Of a DNA stretch of 64,000 nt, positions 27,371 to 35,606 are shown piece after piece. This DNA is from Cohnella abietis (GTDB taxonomy: Bacteria; Bacillota; Bacilli; Paenibacillales; Paenibacillaceae). Made by a program: the position numbers and the translations under genes. The notes beneath the pieces are model-generated. The model ran no database searches, was not told the DNA's origin, and was given only the letters and a program-made list of their open reading frames with translations. Where the stretch lies: assembly GCF_004295585.1 (NCBI RefSeq), contig NZ_AP019400.1:4686001-4750000 (forward strand). The letters are read 5' to 3'. Positions within the stretch are counted from its first letter, which is position 1. Each line of letters begins with the position of its first letter.

Positions 27371-27874
27371 CTACATCTCCAACAGCGTCCGCCAAGCTTG
27401 CAAACGATCCTCGAGTCCTCGGTAATCCCTCGTAGGTATTGGACTCGTGGAAGGCATACGCAGCACCTTGCGCCTGATTACCTCTGGATGCGTGCCATAA
27501 TGCTTTTGCAGCTCTGTATATGACTTCGCCCCATTACAAGCTAGAACCGAAATGCCAGGATATTGAACTAGCAGCCCAGGGATATCGTTAGGAATCGCCA
27601 GCTTTATATCGCTGTCCAAGCTCCCCTGTCTCTCGCAGCTCGCAATGACATCCCATAAGGCAACACCATGATGCAAGGCAAACGAGATCCTGCTCTCGTA
27701 ATCAGGATTGGGCTCACTTCCCTCGCCAAACAAACCGTATACAATCGGCCATAGATAGTTACGAGCATTCCCATAATATTGATAAGCTTTTAACGATGCC
27801 ACGCCCGGCATACTCCCCATAATCAGTATTCGGGAGCTCGAGTTGATGACGGGCGGAAAAGAATATACGTTCAA
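27371..27874 (-). CDS. DNA-deoxyinosine glycosylase-like protein (UDG superfamily)
   Basis: 167 residues from a TTG start (AGGAGG lies 11 bases upstream). The UDG-fold motif ILIMGSMPGVASLKAYQYYG followed by NARNYLWPI matches the hypoxanthine-DNA glycosylase (family 6) group. ALWDVIASCERQGSLDSDI and the later LRMPSTSPIP (second UDG loop) are in place. It would remove deaminated adenine from DNA. It is single, with array A starting right at its stop codon and no terminator nearer than 24775 on this strand. Substrate specificity within the superfamily is uncertain. Confidence 0.85.
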   Translation of the reverse strand: MNVYSFPPVINSSSRILIMGSMPGVASLKAYQYYGNARNYLWPIVYGLFGEGSEPNPDYESRISFALHHGVALWDVIASCERQGSLDSDIKLAIPNDIPGLLVQYPGISVLACNGAKSYTELQKHYGTHPEVIRRKVLRMPSTSPIPTRDYRGLEDRLQAWRTLLEM

Positions 27875-27959
27875 TTGGACCTATTCCTCCTAAGCAAAAC
27901 TTCCTCACAGCTCACAGTTCACGGTTCACATTTACAGTTCCTCCTCCCCTTTATAACAC

Positions 27960-27993
27960 AAAAAGAACGTTATCCCCAAGCTGAAGGATAACG
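27960..27993 (-). terminator. Terminator of the first sugar ABC operon
   Basis: Minus strand: CGTTATCC pairs with GGATAACG around a ten-base loop, followed by a T-rich run (TTCTTTTTG). It starts 24 bp after the last permease stop codon. Confidence 0.85.
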
Positions 27994-28017
27994 CCCTATG
28001 CTTCCTTTATAACCGCA

Positions 28018-28848
28018 TCAACCTTTAACACTACCAGCCATAATGCCTTCAATAATTTGCTTCTGTAGGAAAGCATATAGGATTAAAACCGGTGTTACGC
28101 TGAAAATAATCCCCGTACAGATCAAGGCATAATTCGTTTGATAAGCATCCTTAAAGCCGACCATGCCGGTAGGTAATGTCCGAAGCGCATCCTTGCTTAT
28201 AAAGAAGCTCGCCAACAAATATTCATTCCAGTTTCCAAGAAAATTAATAATGAAAACTGTTACGAGAGCAGGCAGCGTCAGCGGAAGAACGATTCTCACG
28301 AACAGCCCCGGAGCGCTAATACCATCTATGATCGCTGCCTCCTCCATCTCTCCAGGCATGGACTTCATGAATGCCGATATTAGCAGCACACTAAACGGCA
28401 GCGCCCCTGCGGTGTAGGGCCAGAATAATGCCCAATGCTTGCCAAGAATGTGCAAGTCCATCATAAGAATATACTGAGCAATGAACAGAACATTACCAGG
28501 GATAAGCATCCCCAACAAAACGACTTGGGTTACCAATAGGCTAGTGAGTTTAAATTTCATCCGAGTAAGGGCGAAAGAAGCTCCCGCTGCGATCAGCACG
28601 CCAATTACGGCTGAGGATATTCCAATGTACGCGCTGTTCCAGAAGTAAACGTCAATTTTAGCTTGAACCCAAGCTTTGACATAGTTATCTAAGTACAAAG
28701 ATTTAGGCAATGCAAACGGCGCTTGCGAAATTTCGACGTTATTTTCCTTCAGAGAAGAAAAGAGAACAAATACGAAAGGGAACAAAATAATAATCACATA
28801 CGCTATTAAAACGATATGAGGGACTGTTTTTTTGAGCGAAGCTGGCAT
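28018..28848 (-). CDS. Carbohydrate ABC importer permease, MalG/UgpE type
   Basis: 276 residues, six hydrophobic segments. The permease EAA loop that contacts the ATPase is EEAAIIDGISAPGLFVRIVLPL. It pairs with the permease upstream to move an oligosaccharide or glycoside. Its ATG overlaps the stop codon of the upstream permease (TGATG), so translation is coupled. A TTG three bases earlier is possible. No ATP-binding gene is nearby; in such Firmicute operons a shared ATPase of the MsmX type usually serves. Substrate unknown. Confidence 0.92.
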   Translation of the reverse strand: MPASLKKTVPHIVLIAYVIIILFPFVFVLFSSLKENNVEISQAPFALPKSLYLDNYVKAWVQAKIDVYFWNSAYIGISSAVIGVLIAAGASFALTRMKFKLTSLLVTQVVLLGMLIPGNVLFIAQYILMMDLHILGKHWALFWPYTAGALPFSVLLISAFMKSMPGEMEEAAIIDGISAPGLFVRIVLPLTLPALVTVFIINFLGNWNEYLLASFFISKDALRTLPTGMVGFKDAYQTNYALICTGIIFSVTPVLILYAFLQKQIIEGIMAGSVKG

Positions 28849-29726
28849 CAATATTCAGTCCTTTCCGTCTTACCCAACGTTATCTGATAAATGGCAGTAA
28901 ACACGAGTGCGAGAGCAAAGATAATGATGGACAGCGCCATCCCATATCCATAATCACCGTATTTGATCGCTTTATTAACCATGTATGACGCCATAACCTC
29001 CGTTGCTCCCGCAGGTCCTCCGTTCGTCATAACGAGTACGATGTCTACTACCCTCATCGCTCCAGCAATCGAGAGCATCACCACTACCGAAATAATCGGC
29101 TTGATCAGAGGAACCGTTAAGTACCATGCACGCTGGGGAGCCGTTGCGCCATCCACACATGCAGCCTCTTCTATGTCCCTTGGAATGGCCAAAATCGCCG
29201 CCAAAATCAATACAATATAAAAGCCGACCCACTGCCATGCATTCGTGATCAGAATAGCGATCATTGCCCATTTCGACTCAGCTAACCAATAAATCGGGTC
29301 GATGCCGAAGAAGCCTAGGAATGCTGCGATCGGTCCAATGTCCGGATCATAGATGAAGCCCCACAGAATACCAATTACAGATGTGGAAAGGATAGACGGA
29401 ATGAACACCGTCGTTTTGTAGAAGCCTTGCAGCTTTTTTACGTTGCTTATCAATAGTGCAAAAACGACAATAACCGGAATCTGAATGCCAACCGAGAAAA
29501 AGATAAAATACATGTTGTTTCCGATTGCGCTGAGGAAGCTTTTATCACCAAATGCCGTTTTGAAATTATCTATGCCAATGAACTGAGTTTCTTCTAAGCC
29601 GTTCCAATTTGTAAATGCATAGAAAACGGAAGAGAACATGGGGTACAAGAAAAATAGCCCATATAGTACGATCATTGGAATAATAAACATGAGGTATACA
29701 GCGGGATTTTTTAGTGTACTCTTCAT
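28848..29726 (-). CDS. Sugar ABC importer permease, MalF/UgpA type
   Basis: 292 residues with six hydrophobic segments. The EAA loop is EEAACVDGATAPQRAWYLTVPL. SD GGGAGG lies five bases before the ATG. It is the second gene of the binding protein-permease-permease operon; a strong stem-loop separates it from the binding-protein gene, which may lower permease expression. The cargo is not deducible. Confidence 0.92.
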   Translation of the reverse strand: MKSTLKNPAVYLMFIIPMIVLYGLFFLYPMFSSVFYAFTNWNGLEETQFIGIDNFKTAFGDKSFLSAIGNNMYFIFFSVGIQIPVIVVFALLISNVKKLQGFYKTTVFIPSILSTSVIGILWGFIYDPDIGPIAAFLGFFGIDPIYWLAESKWAMIAILITNAWQWVGFYIVLILAAILAIPRDIEEAACVDGATAPQRAWYLTVPLIKPIISVVVMLSIAGAMRVVDIVLVMTNGGPAGATEVMASYMVNKAIKYGDYGYGMALSIIIFALALVFTAIYQITLGKTERTEY

Positions 29727-29740
29727 AGTTCCTCCCGACT

Positions 29741-29792
29741 AATGGATAAGGAGGCCACCCACCTAAAGACTGGTAGTGCCTCCTCACCCATT
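29741..29792 (-). promoter_or_regulatory. Intercistronic stem-loop between binding protein and permease genes
   Basis: AATGGGTGAGGAGGC pairs with GCCTCCTTATCCATT (13 of 15 pairs) around a loop of about 22 bases. No U-tract follows, so it is more likely an mRNA-stabilising or partial attenuation element that favours the binding protein over the permeases. Confidence 0.65.
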
Positions 29793-29824
29793 TTCCTTAC
29801 GGAATATGATTTACGGAAACTTCT

Positions 29825-31177
29825 TTATTTTTTGGTGTTTTCCGTATTTTGAACCTTTTGAAGCGCGTCTCCTACTTGTTGTGCAGTTGCTTTTCCAGCA
29901 ATCAGCTTTTGAAGCTGAACTTCTGATTCGGAGTTAACCGCTTTTTGTACTACTGAATCATAGTGAACGAAGGAAGAGCTAGCTTTGCTCATTGTTTCCA
30001 TAACTTGCTTAACTAGAGGATCCGTTACTTTAGCCAATGCCTCTTCAGACAGCTTCATAGAAGGAAGAACTCCATCTTCGATTAGACCGCGCAGTTGCAT
30101 TTCGTCGTTGTACAGGTTTTTGATAAAAGCTGTGACAGCCTTCTTCTCATTGTCGTTCAGGTCGGAAGAGAAGCCATATCCGTTGCCGTAGTTAGCGTTG
30201 ATCGAGCTTTGGTCGCCTTGAGCACCATTGATGGCAGGCAATGCTATAAATCCTACTTTACCTTCAAGGCTTGCAGCTACAGCAGCCGCTTTGAAAGCGG
30301 AAGAACGCCAGCTACCATCGAACATCATGCCTGCTTTACCAGCAGCGAACTCGTTCAACATGTCATCGTAAGTTTTACCAAGCTCACCTTTGGTAAAGTA
30401 GTCTTTTTTCACCCAATCTTGGTAGATAGCATATCCAGCAACAATTTCTGGCTGGTTCCATTTAAGCGTTCCGTCAGTTAGTCCATTAGGAAAACCGGAA
30501 GTGATGTGACGACCGATTACAGTGTTAACCAGCATGTTAGGTACCCAGCCCGCTTGTGAACCCATAGCGAATGGAGTGATTCCTTTAGATTTAAGTGTAT
30601 CAGCAGCTTTGATAAGATCGTCCCATTTTGTAGGAGCATTCAGACCGTTAGTTTTGAAAATTTCAGTGTTGTAGAAAACGCCTTCCATGTTACCGCCGAT
30701 TGGCAGACCATAGATTTTACCGTCTAATGTAAATTGAGCGAAGACGTTAAGGAATTTATCTTTCAAGCCCAGCTCTTCAAGAATCGGAGTCAGATCGAGC
30801 AGACGTCCGGCTTTGGCATATTTCAACGCATCCGCGTTTCCGCCGAATAGATCGAATATTTTCGGAGCATTACCTGTTGCCATTTCAGCTGGCAGCTTCG
30901 TGAAACGATTCACCGCATCCTCAATACCATCTAGCTCGAATTTCAATCCCGGCACTTCAGATTCCGTCTTTTTTACAACATCGTCTAGAATTGCTTTACG
31001 GAATTTTTGTGGTTCACCGATTTGAATGTGACGAAGCGACACAGTGAAAGGCTCTACTGCTGCCGGATCACTAGGTGATGCAGAAGGCGAAGCATTGTTG
31101 TTTTTGTCTCCGCATGCTGCTGAAAATGTCGACATTACGAGAATGAGTGTAAGAATGACCATTGCATTTCTTTTCAT
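29825..31177 (-). CDS. Extracellular solute-binding lipoprotein, sugar type
   Basis: About 450 residues. The signal peptide ends in a lipobox, TFSAAC, followed by a Ser/Pro/Ala linker, so the mature protein is lipid-anchored outside the membrane. The remainder is a group 1 (MalE/UgpB-like) binding protein: FDLFGGNADALKYAKAGRLL, later GKAGMMFDGSWRSSAFKA. A TTG five codons earlier is in frame, but GGGGGT precedes the ATG at 31177. First gene of the importer operon. Ligand unknown; no hydrolase or regulator is adjacent. Confidence 0.92.
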   Translation of the reverse strand: MKRNAMVILTLILVMSTFSAACGDKNNNASPSASPSDPAAVEPFTVSLRHIQIGEPQKFRKAILDDVVKKTESEVPGLKFELDGIEDAVNRFTKLPAEMATGNAPKIFDLFGGNADALKYAKAGRLLDLTPILEELGLKDKFLNVFAQFTLDGKIYGLPIGGNMEGVFYNTEIFKTNGLNAPTKWDDLIKAADTLKSKGITPFAMGSQAGWVPNMLVNTVIGRHITSGFPNGLTDGTLKWNQPEIVAGYAIYQDWVKKDYFTKGELGKTYDDMLNEFAAGKAGMMFDGSWRSSAFKAAAVAASLEGKVGFIALPAINGAQGDQSSINANYGNGYGFSSDLNDNEKKAVTAFIKNLYNDEMQLRGLIEDGVLPSMKLSEEALAKVTDPLVKQVMETMSKASSSFVHYDSVVQKAVNSESEVQLQKLIAGKATAQQVGDALQKVQNTENTKK

Positions 31178-31357
31178 ACGGTAGACCCCCAAAAGGTATT
31201 TGTTTGTTGTTGTTTCTTTATTGTATTAGGTAATTCATTCAAAGTAAGGGAGTCAAACACCTAACGGAGGTATAAGATCATCTTGCGGTTTATTCATGTC
31301 ATTTCCCCCTATAACCTAATAATCATCCGTTTTAACAGATAACGCAATAATAATTCC

Positions 31358-31386
31358 TTGCATTAACTAATGACATTAGTTATTAT
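31358..31386 (+). promoter_or_regulatory. Promoter with TetR-type operator for the MBL-fold/TetR pair
   Basis: TTGCAT (31358-31363) and TATTAT (31381-31386) are 17 bp apart. The spacer and first -10 bases form the perfect palindrome TAACTAATGACATTAGTTA (31364-31382), eight-base arms around GAC. A repressor bound here would block RNA polymerase. A further GATTAGTTAA half site lies at 31395-31404. The TetR protein encoded downstream is the obvious candidate, hence autoregulation. Confidence 0.8.
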
Positions 31387-31422
31387 AATAATATGATTAG
31401 TTAAACCGAGGAGGAGTTTCAT

Positions 31423-32145
31423 ATGAATAAAACAACTTTGGGCCCACTCACTCAGCTTATTTTTATGCCGAGACTTTTTCCATTAAACTGCTACCTTATA
31501 GAAGATGAACAAGGAATAACTCTTATAGATGCGTGTATGCCGTTCTTGGCGAAGGGTATTCATGAAGCTATTAAAGCAACAGGCAAACCGCTTACTCGCA
31601 TCTTGCTCACGCACGTTCACGGGGATCATATCGGTGCGGTTCCTTACCTTAAAGAAAAGTACCCTTCTGCCCAGATAGGTATTTCAAGTAGAGATGCAGC
31701 TATTCTTAACGGGGATCACTCCCTATTGCCACACGAAGCCCAAACACCTATTAAAGGTGATTTACCGAAAAAAGCACCTTTCGCACCCGACTTCCTTATA
31801 GAAGACAATGACCAGATTGGTTCAATAATTGCCGTTGCATCCCCTGGTCATACTCCAGGTCACTTTGCTTACCTAGAGCAAATAAGCAACACCTTGATCG
31901 CTGGAGATGCCTTTCAGTCAAAGGGCGGATTTGCCGTATCAGGTACACTGAAATGGGCATTCCCCTTCCCTGCAATGGCGACCTGGCACGCCCCAACTGC
32001 AATAGCAAGCGCCAAAAAATTAATGAGCCTAAAACCTTCAGCGCTTGTTGTCGGGCATGGTCCTGCTTTGCTACAGCCGGTCAATATGATGAAGCATGCC
32101 ATTGATGAGGCAGAACAGCGCATAATTAGAAGGAGCAACCGATGA
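31423..32145 (+). CDS. MBL-fold metallo-hydrolase
   Basis: 240 residues. Metal motifs: HVHGDHIGA (HxHxDH), the later histidine in SPGHTPGH, the aspartate in AGDAFQSKGG and the final histidine in VVGHGPAL. That is a complete two-metal site of the metallo-beta-lactamase fold. Members include quorum-quenching lactonases, glyoxalases and others; the substrate is not settled. GAGGAGG precedes the ATG. The stop codon overlaps the TetR start (ATGA), so the two are coupled and share the operator-bearing promoter. Not a clear antibiotic-resistance enzyme. Confidence 0.9.
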   Translation: MNKTTLGPLTQLIFMPRLFPLNCYLIEDEQGITLIDACMPFLAKGIHEAIKATGKPLTRILLTHVHGDHIGAVPYLKEKYPSAQIGISSRDAAILNGDHSLLPHEAQTPIKGDLPKKAPFAPDFLIEDNDQIGSIIAVASPGHTPGHFAYLEQISNTLIAGDAFQSKGGFAVSGTLKWAFPFPAMATWHAPTAIASAKKLMSLKPSALVVGHGPALLQPVNMMKHAIDEAEQRIIRRSNR

Positions 32146-32714
32146 GAGCAGGAATTAAACCAGAAGTGGTAATCGTAGCCGCAGCCGCTATCGCCGATCG
32201 TAATGGGTGGGACCAAATTACTCTTGCGAGTGTTGCAGCTCAATTAGGAATTAGAACCCCCTCCCTCTACAATCATGTTGATGGGTTGCCTGATCTACGC
32301 CAGAAGCTCGGGCTATATGCTCTACAACTGCTCACAAGCTCCCTACATGATGCAGCTATAGGTCATTCAGGCAAACAGGCTCTTATCGAGGTTGCCAAAG
32401 CCTATCTTGAATTTGTGCGTCTTCATCCTGGACTTTATGAAGCCATTAACCGGGTAACTAGTCCAAAGCCACCCGAATTCGAGGTTGCTACCGAACAGCT
32501 TTTATCTTTGTTCATACGTTTAATGCAGCCGCTTGGGCTCCCTCAGGAGGAAGCGATTCATGCCATTCGAGGTATACGCAGTATGATTCATGGTTTCGCA
32601 GCATTGGAAGCAATGGGAGGTTTTCAAATTCCCCAAGATTTGCTTGAGAGTATAACTAAATCAATCACTTATTATTTGAATGGATTACTCGATAGCTTCA
32701 ATATGGATAACTGA
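32142..32714 (+). CDS. TetR family repressor with C-terminal WHG domain
   Basis: 190 residues. The N-terminal helix-turn-helix (about 12-50) contains ITLASVAAQLGIRTPSLYNHV; the C-terminal ligand domain (TetR_C_33/WHG type) follows, with AYLEFVRLHPGLYEAI. The start overlaps the hydrolase stop by four bases. The 19-bp palindrome in the promoter suggests it represses its own operon until the hydrolase substrate or product is bound. A terminator follows within 30 bp. Confidence 0.9.
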   Translation: MRAGIKPEVVIVAAAAIADRNGWDQITLASVAAQLGIRTPSLYNHVDGLPDLRQKLGLYALQLLTSSLHDAAIGHSGKQALIEVAKAYLEFVRLHPGLYEAINRVTSPKPPEFEVATEQLLSLFIRLMQPLGLPQEEAIHAIRGIRSMIHGFAALEAMGGFQIPQDLLESITKSITYYLNGLLDSFNMDN

Positions 32715-32743
32715 AATAGGTAGTCAGTTTGGCCCCACAAACG

Positions 32744-32780
32744 GCATTTTTCTCATTCGATTGAGAAAGATGCTTTTTTT
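32744..32780 (+). terminator. Terminator after the TetR gene
   Basis: GCATTTTTCTCA pairs with TGAGAAAGATGC around a six-base loop, followed by eight Ts. Confidence 0.9.
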
Positions 32781-32851
32781 TATAATCCTAAGCAGGATTC
32801 GACATTTTTCTCGCGAATAGGGGTAAGGGATATGCTAAGGAGTGAGCAGGC

Positions 32852-33976
32852 TTGTATAAAAAAGAACTAGCCCCTGAAGAGCTGTTGAGAGTTATTTTTG
32901 GCTATACTGCGAAGATTGCGAGTGAGAGGCAGCTAAATGCCGTCCTTGTCCATATGGCTGATATGGGAAGAGAAATGATACTATGCGATAGATGCACGGT
33001 ATGGCTAATAGATGAATTGAACAGTCAGCTTTACACGACTGTTGCTCATGGGGTAGACGAAATACGCATTCCTTACGGAACAGGCTTAGTCGGAAGCGCA
33101 ATTCAAGCCGGAGAACCGATCATCATCGAAGATGCTTATAACGATCCCAGGCACAACGCGGATAACGACCTCAGAACAGGCTATCATACGAAATCAATCA
33201 TTACTGTGCCCTTCGGCAACAATGATGGGGAAATTATCGGAGCCTATCAAGCCGTTAATAAATTAACTGAAATCGGTTATTTTACTGCACGAGACTTGGA
33301 GCTGTTATCCTTGGCTGCCTCTTATGCCGGAAAATCACTGGAATCGGTTATGCTGCATCAGGAGATTATTGATACACAGCGAGAGATCATCTCCACGATG
33401 GGTGAAATGGGGGAAATTCGTTCTAAGGAAACCGGCAATCACGTTAAAAGAGTTGCTGAGTATTCATACGTGCTCGCGCTCGGTCTCGGTCTAAGTGAAA
33501 ACATGGCTGATCTACTTCGAACGGTCTCACCGATGCACGATATTGGAAAGGTAGCTATTCCGGATTCGATCTTAAACAAGCCTGGAAAATTAACCAAGGA
33601 AGAGTTCGATGTTATTAAAACGCATACGAATATTGGTCATCAATTGCTGCGTGGATCCAAGCGTGAGTTACTCCGAACGGCATCCATTGTAGCTGAGCAG
33701 CATCACGAGAAATGGAACGGCAGCGGCTATCCAGCTGGTAGAAAAGGCGAGGAAATCCACATATTAGCTCGGATAACGGCAGTTGCAGATGTCTTCGATG
33801 CCTTAAGCATGGAACGGATATATAAAGCTGCGTGGCCGCTGGAGAGGATCGAACAACTGTTTCACGAGGAGCGAGGACTTCACTTCGATCCAGCTATTGT
33901 CGATGTTTTTTTCGCACAATTGCCTAAGCTGCTCGAAATACGCCAGAGACTAACTGATATTGAAGAGCATACATAA
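32852..33976 (+). CDS. GAF plus HD-GYP domain protein, candidate c-di-GMP phosphodiesterase
   Basis: 374 residues from TTG (AAGGAG nine bases upstream). A GAF sensor domain spans about 20-165 and an HD-GYP domain about 175-365. HD-GYP motifs: GNHVKRVAEYS, MHDIGKVAIPDSIL (HD) and EKWNGSGYPAG (GYP). Such proteins hydrolyse cyclic di-GMP. No membrane helix, so it is cytoplasmic and probably senses a small molecule through GAF. Monocistronic, with its own terminator at 34030. Activity is inferred from motifs only. Confidence 0.9.
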   Translation: MYKKELAPEELLRVIFGYTAKIASERQLNAVLVHMADMGREMILCDRCTVWLIDELNSQLYTTVAHGVDEIRIPYGTGLVGSAIQAGEPIIIEDAYNDPRHNADNDLRTGYHTKSIITVPFGNNDGEIIGAYQAVNKLTEIGYFTARDLELLSLAASYAGKSLESVMLHQEIIDTQREIISTMGEMGEIRSKETGNHVKRVAEYSYVLALGLGLSENMADLLRTVSPMHDIGKVAIPDSILNKPGKLTKEEFDVIKTHTNIGHQLLRGSKRELLRTASIVAEQHHEKWNGSGYPAGRKGEEIHILARITAVADVFDALSMERIYKAAWPLERIEQLFHEERGLHFDPAIVDVFFAQLPKLLEIRQRLTDIEEHT

Positions 33977-34029
33977 AATCTATCGCTATTGCCCCATCCA
34001 ACGCCACCTAGCTACATCAAGGCTTTGTA

Positions 34030-34079
34030 ACTAATAAAGGAGCCGCCAAGCTTCACGCTTGACTAGCTCCTTTATTAGT
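34030..34079. terminator. Strong bidirectional terminator between HD-GYP and FAH-family genes
   Basis: ACTAATAAAGGAGC pairs perfectly with GCTCCTTTATTAGT; inside the loop CAAGC pairs with GCTTG. A/T-rich flanks on both sides suit termination of both convergent genes. Confidence 0.85.
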
Positions 34080-34114
34080 CCGTCCCATCGTAGCCGACAA
34101 GACACCTCTAGATT

Positions 34115-34777
34115 CTAGCCCTCTAGCTGCACCTTCGAATGGCCTAAGCTTAGCTCATTCCACCAGACGTCGAGCTTATCGCCGGAATTTAATGCTCCTA
34201 CCCCTGCCGGAGTACCTGTGAATAACAAATCCCCCGCTCCAAGACCATAATTGTGCCCCACGAAGTCTACGATTTGCTGCAAATCAAAAACCATATCACT
34301 AGCGTTTCCGCGCTGAACTTCATTTTCATTAATACGCAATCCGAAATCATGCTCCGTTATCGCCGCAGCGCCGGGGAATGCCTTCCAGCTTCCAAGAACA
34401 GCAGAATTCCTAAAGCCTTTAGCTGGAAGCCAGGGGTGTCCCTTCGCTTTTAACCCGTCCTGAACGTCCCGCAGAGTAAGGTCTAATCCTACGGTAAACA
34501 TTGAGAAAAGCTCATCAAGATGAATGCCTGGCTCGTAAGCTGTTCCAACAGCGAAAACAAGCTCAGCTTCATAATGAATGCTTCCTCGAGAACCAGGTAA
34601 AATAAGATCTCCATCTGACATCTGCATAGCTGCATGAGACGGCTTAGTGAAAATCATGGGAGATGTGGGCACTTCATTACCCAGCTCTGCAGCATGAAGT
34701 CTATAGTTCCGACCAACGCAATAAATGTTACGTATATCTAACTGGGCCAGCTCTTCATTACCATTCATCCTATTCAT
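34115..34777 (-). CDS. Fumarylacetoacetate hydrolase family protein
   Basis: About 220 residues from ATG 34777. FAH-fold metal residues are visible: HYEAELVFAVG and VGLDLTLRDVQ, and the C-terminal LLFTGTPAGVG. The family includes fumarylpyruvate/acylpyruvate hydrolases and oxaloacetate decarboxylases. An ATG at 34768 is a second candidate; neither has ideal SD spacing (AAAGGAG lies 3 or 12 bases away). A longer frame reaches 34867 but reads through the upstream gene and is not favoured. The start overlaps the GDPD stop by eight bases, so this is the third gene of the CapA-GDPD-FAH run. Confidence 0.85.
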   Translation of the reverse strand: MNRMNGNEELAQLDIRNIYCVGRNYRLHAAELGNEVPTSPMIFTKPSHAAMQMSDGDLILPGSRGSIHYEAELVFAVGTAYEPGIHLDELFSMFTVGLDLTLRDVQDGLKAKGHPWLPAKGFRNSAVLGSWKAFPGAAAITEHDFGLRINENEVQRGNASDMVFDLQQIVDFVGHNYGLGAGDLLFTGTPAGVGALNSGDKLDVWWNELSLGHSKVQLEG

Positions 34778-35606
34778 TCGCTCCTTTAATCGCGGCGAGC
34801 CAACGATCCGGATAGTTCGTGCACAGCTGAAAAGGCTCGGGTCGGCTAGCCAGCCTGCGCAAATCATTAACCGAATTCACAGTCCAAGCCATTACCTGAA
34901 TATCAGCTTCCGCCGCCTGCTCCATTAACTGCTCATTAAGATGTCTAAATCCGATAGACAGATAAGAGGCATCTATGGAAGTAATCATTTTAATAAGGTC
35001 CGCAGGGCGATCGTCTATAATTAAACCAGTCTTTACTAACGTTGAATAACGCCGTACAGCCTCCAGAACTTCCGAACGGAACGAGGTAATGACAATCTCC
35101 TTCTCTAACTGACGGGAACGAATGACTTCCACCGCTTGCCTTGCCAAATCATCGGGACTAGAATCTTCACCTTTTAATTCCACGTTTAATCGACATTTCC
35201 CGGTAGTTAGGACAAGCACCTCATCCAAAGTAGGTACCCTCTCCGAAGAAAAGGAGCTATGAAACCAGCTACCTGCATCCAAGCCGCCAAGCTCCTTAGC
35301 TGTCAGCTTATTAACCTGCCCTTTACCGCTCGTTGTCCGCTCTAAGCTACTATCATGAATAACGACCGGCACGTCATCCCGGGAGAGGTGAACATCAAGC
35401 TCAATCCAATCGACGTTTGGTTGGTCCATCGCGAGTTGGAATGCGGCTATCGTATTTTCAGGTGCTATACCCGAGAAACCACGATGAGCGACACAAGGGT
35501 GTAAAGAAGCACGGGTATTCTCCTGCACAATACTAACCCCCTTGGGAGGATATCTGAAAGTTAAATTTCTAAGCCCTTTTGTAAAGCTTTTAATTCCGTG
35601 CCACAA
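34770..35606 (-). CDS. Glycerophosphodiester phosphodiesterase
   Basis: About 278 residues. GDPD motifs: AHRGFSGIAPENT (catalytic His, metal Glu), WIELDVHLSRDD (metal Glu/Asp) and VIHDSSLERTTSG (second His). It splits glycerophosphodiesters to glycerol 3-phosphate. No signal peptide. The first ATG (35615) touches an AGGAGG, too close for use; the TTG at 35606 has AGGAGG nine bases upstream and is chosen. A GTG at 35528 with AGGGGG is another option. The start overlaps the capA-like gene end. Confidence 0.88.
   Translation of the reverse strand: MWHGIKSFTKGLRNLTFRYPPKGVSIVQENTRASLHPCVAHRGFSGIAPENTIAAFQLAMDQPNVDWIELDVHLSRDDVPVVIHDSSLERTTSGKGQVNKLTAKELGGLDAGSWFHSSFSSERVPTLDEVLVLTTGKCRLNVELKGEDSSPDDLARQAVEVIRSRQLEKEIVITSFRSEVLEAVRRYSTLVKTGLIIDDRPADLIKMITSIDASYLSIGFRHLNEQLMEQAAEADIQVMAWTVNSVNDLRRLASRPEPFQLCTNYPDRWLAAIKGANE

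Noticed and set aside
31253..31297. 14-codon minus-strand frame upstream of the sugar-binding protein, with GGGGG nearby
   Set aside because: Could be a leader peptide, but it is too short to support and no attenuator structure links it to the gene.
31423..32145. Metallo-beta-lactamase resistance gene
   Set aside because: Only the fold and metal motifs match; there is no signal peptide and the broad MBL-fold family mostly has other roles.
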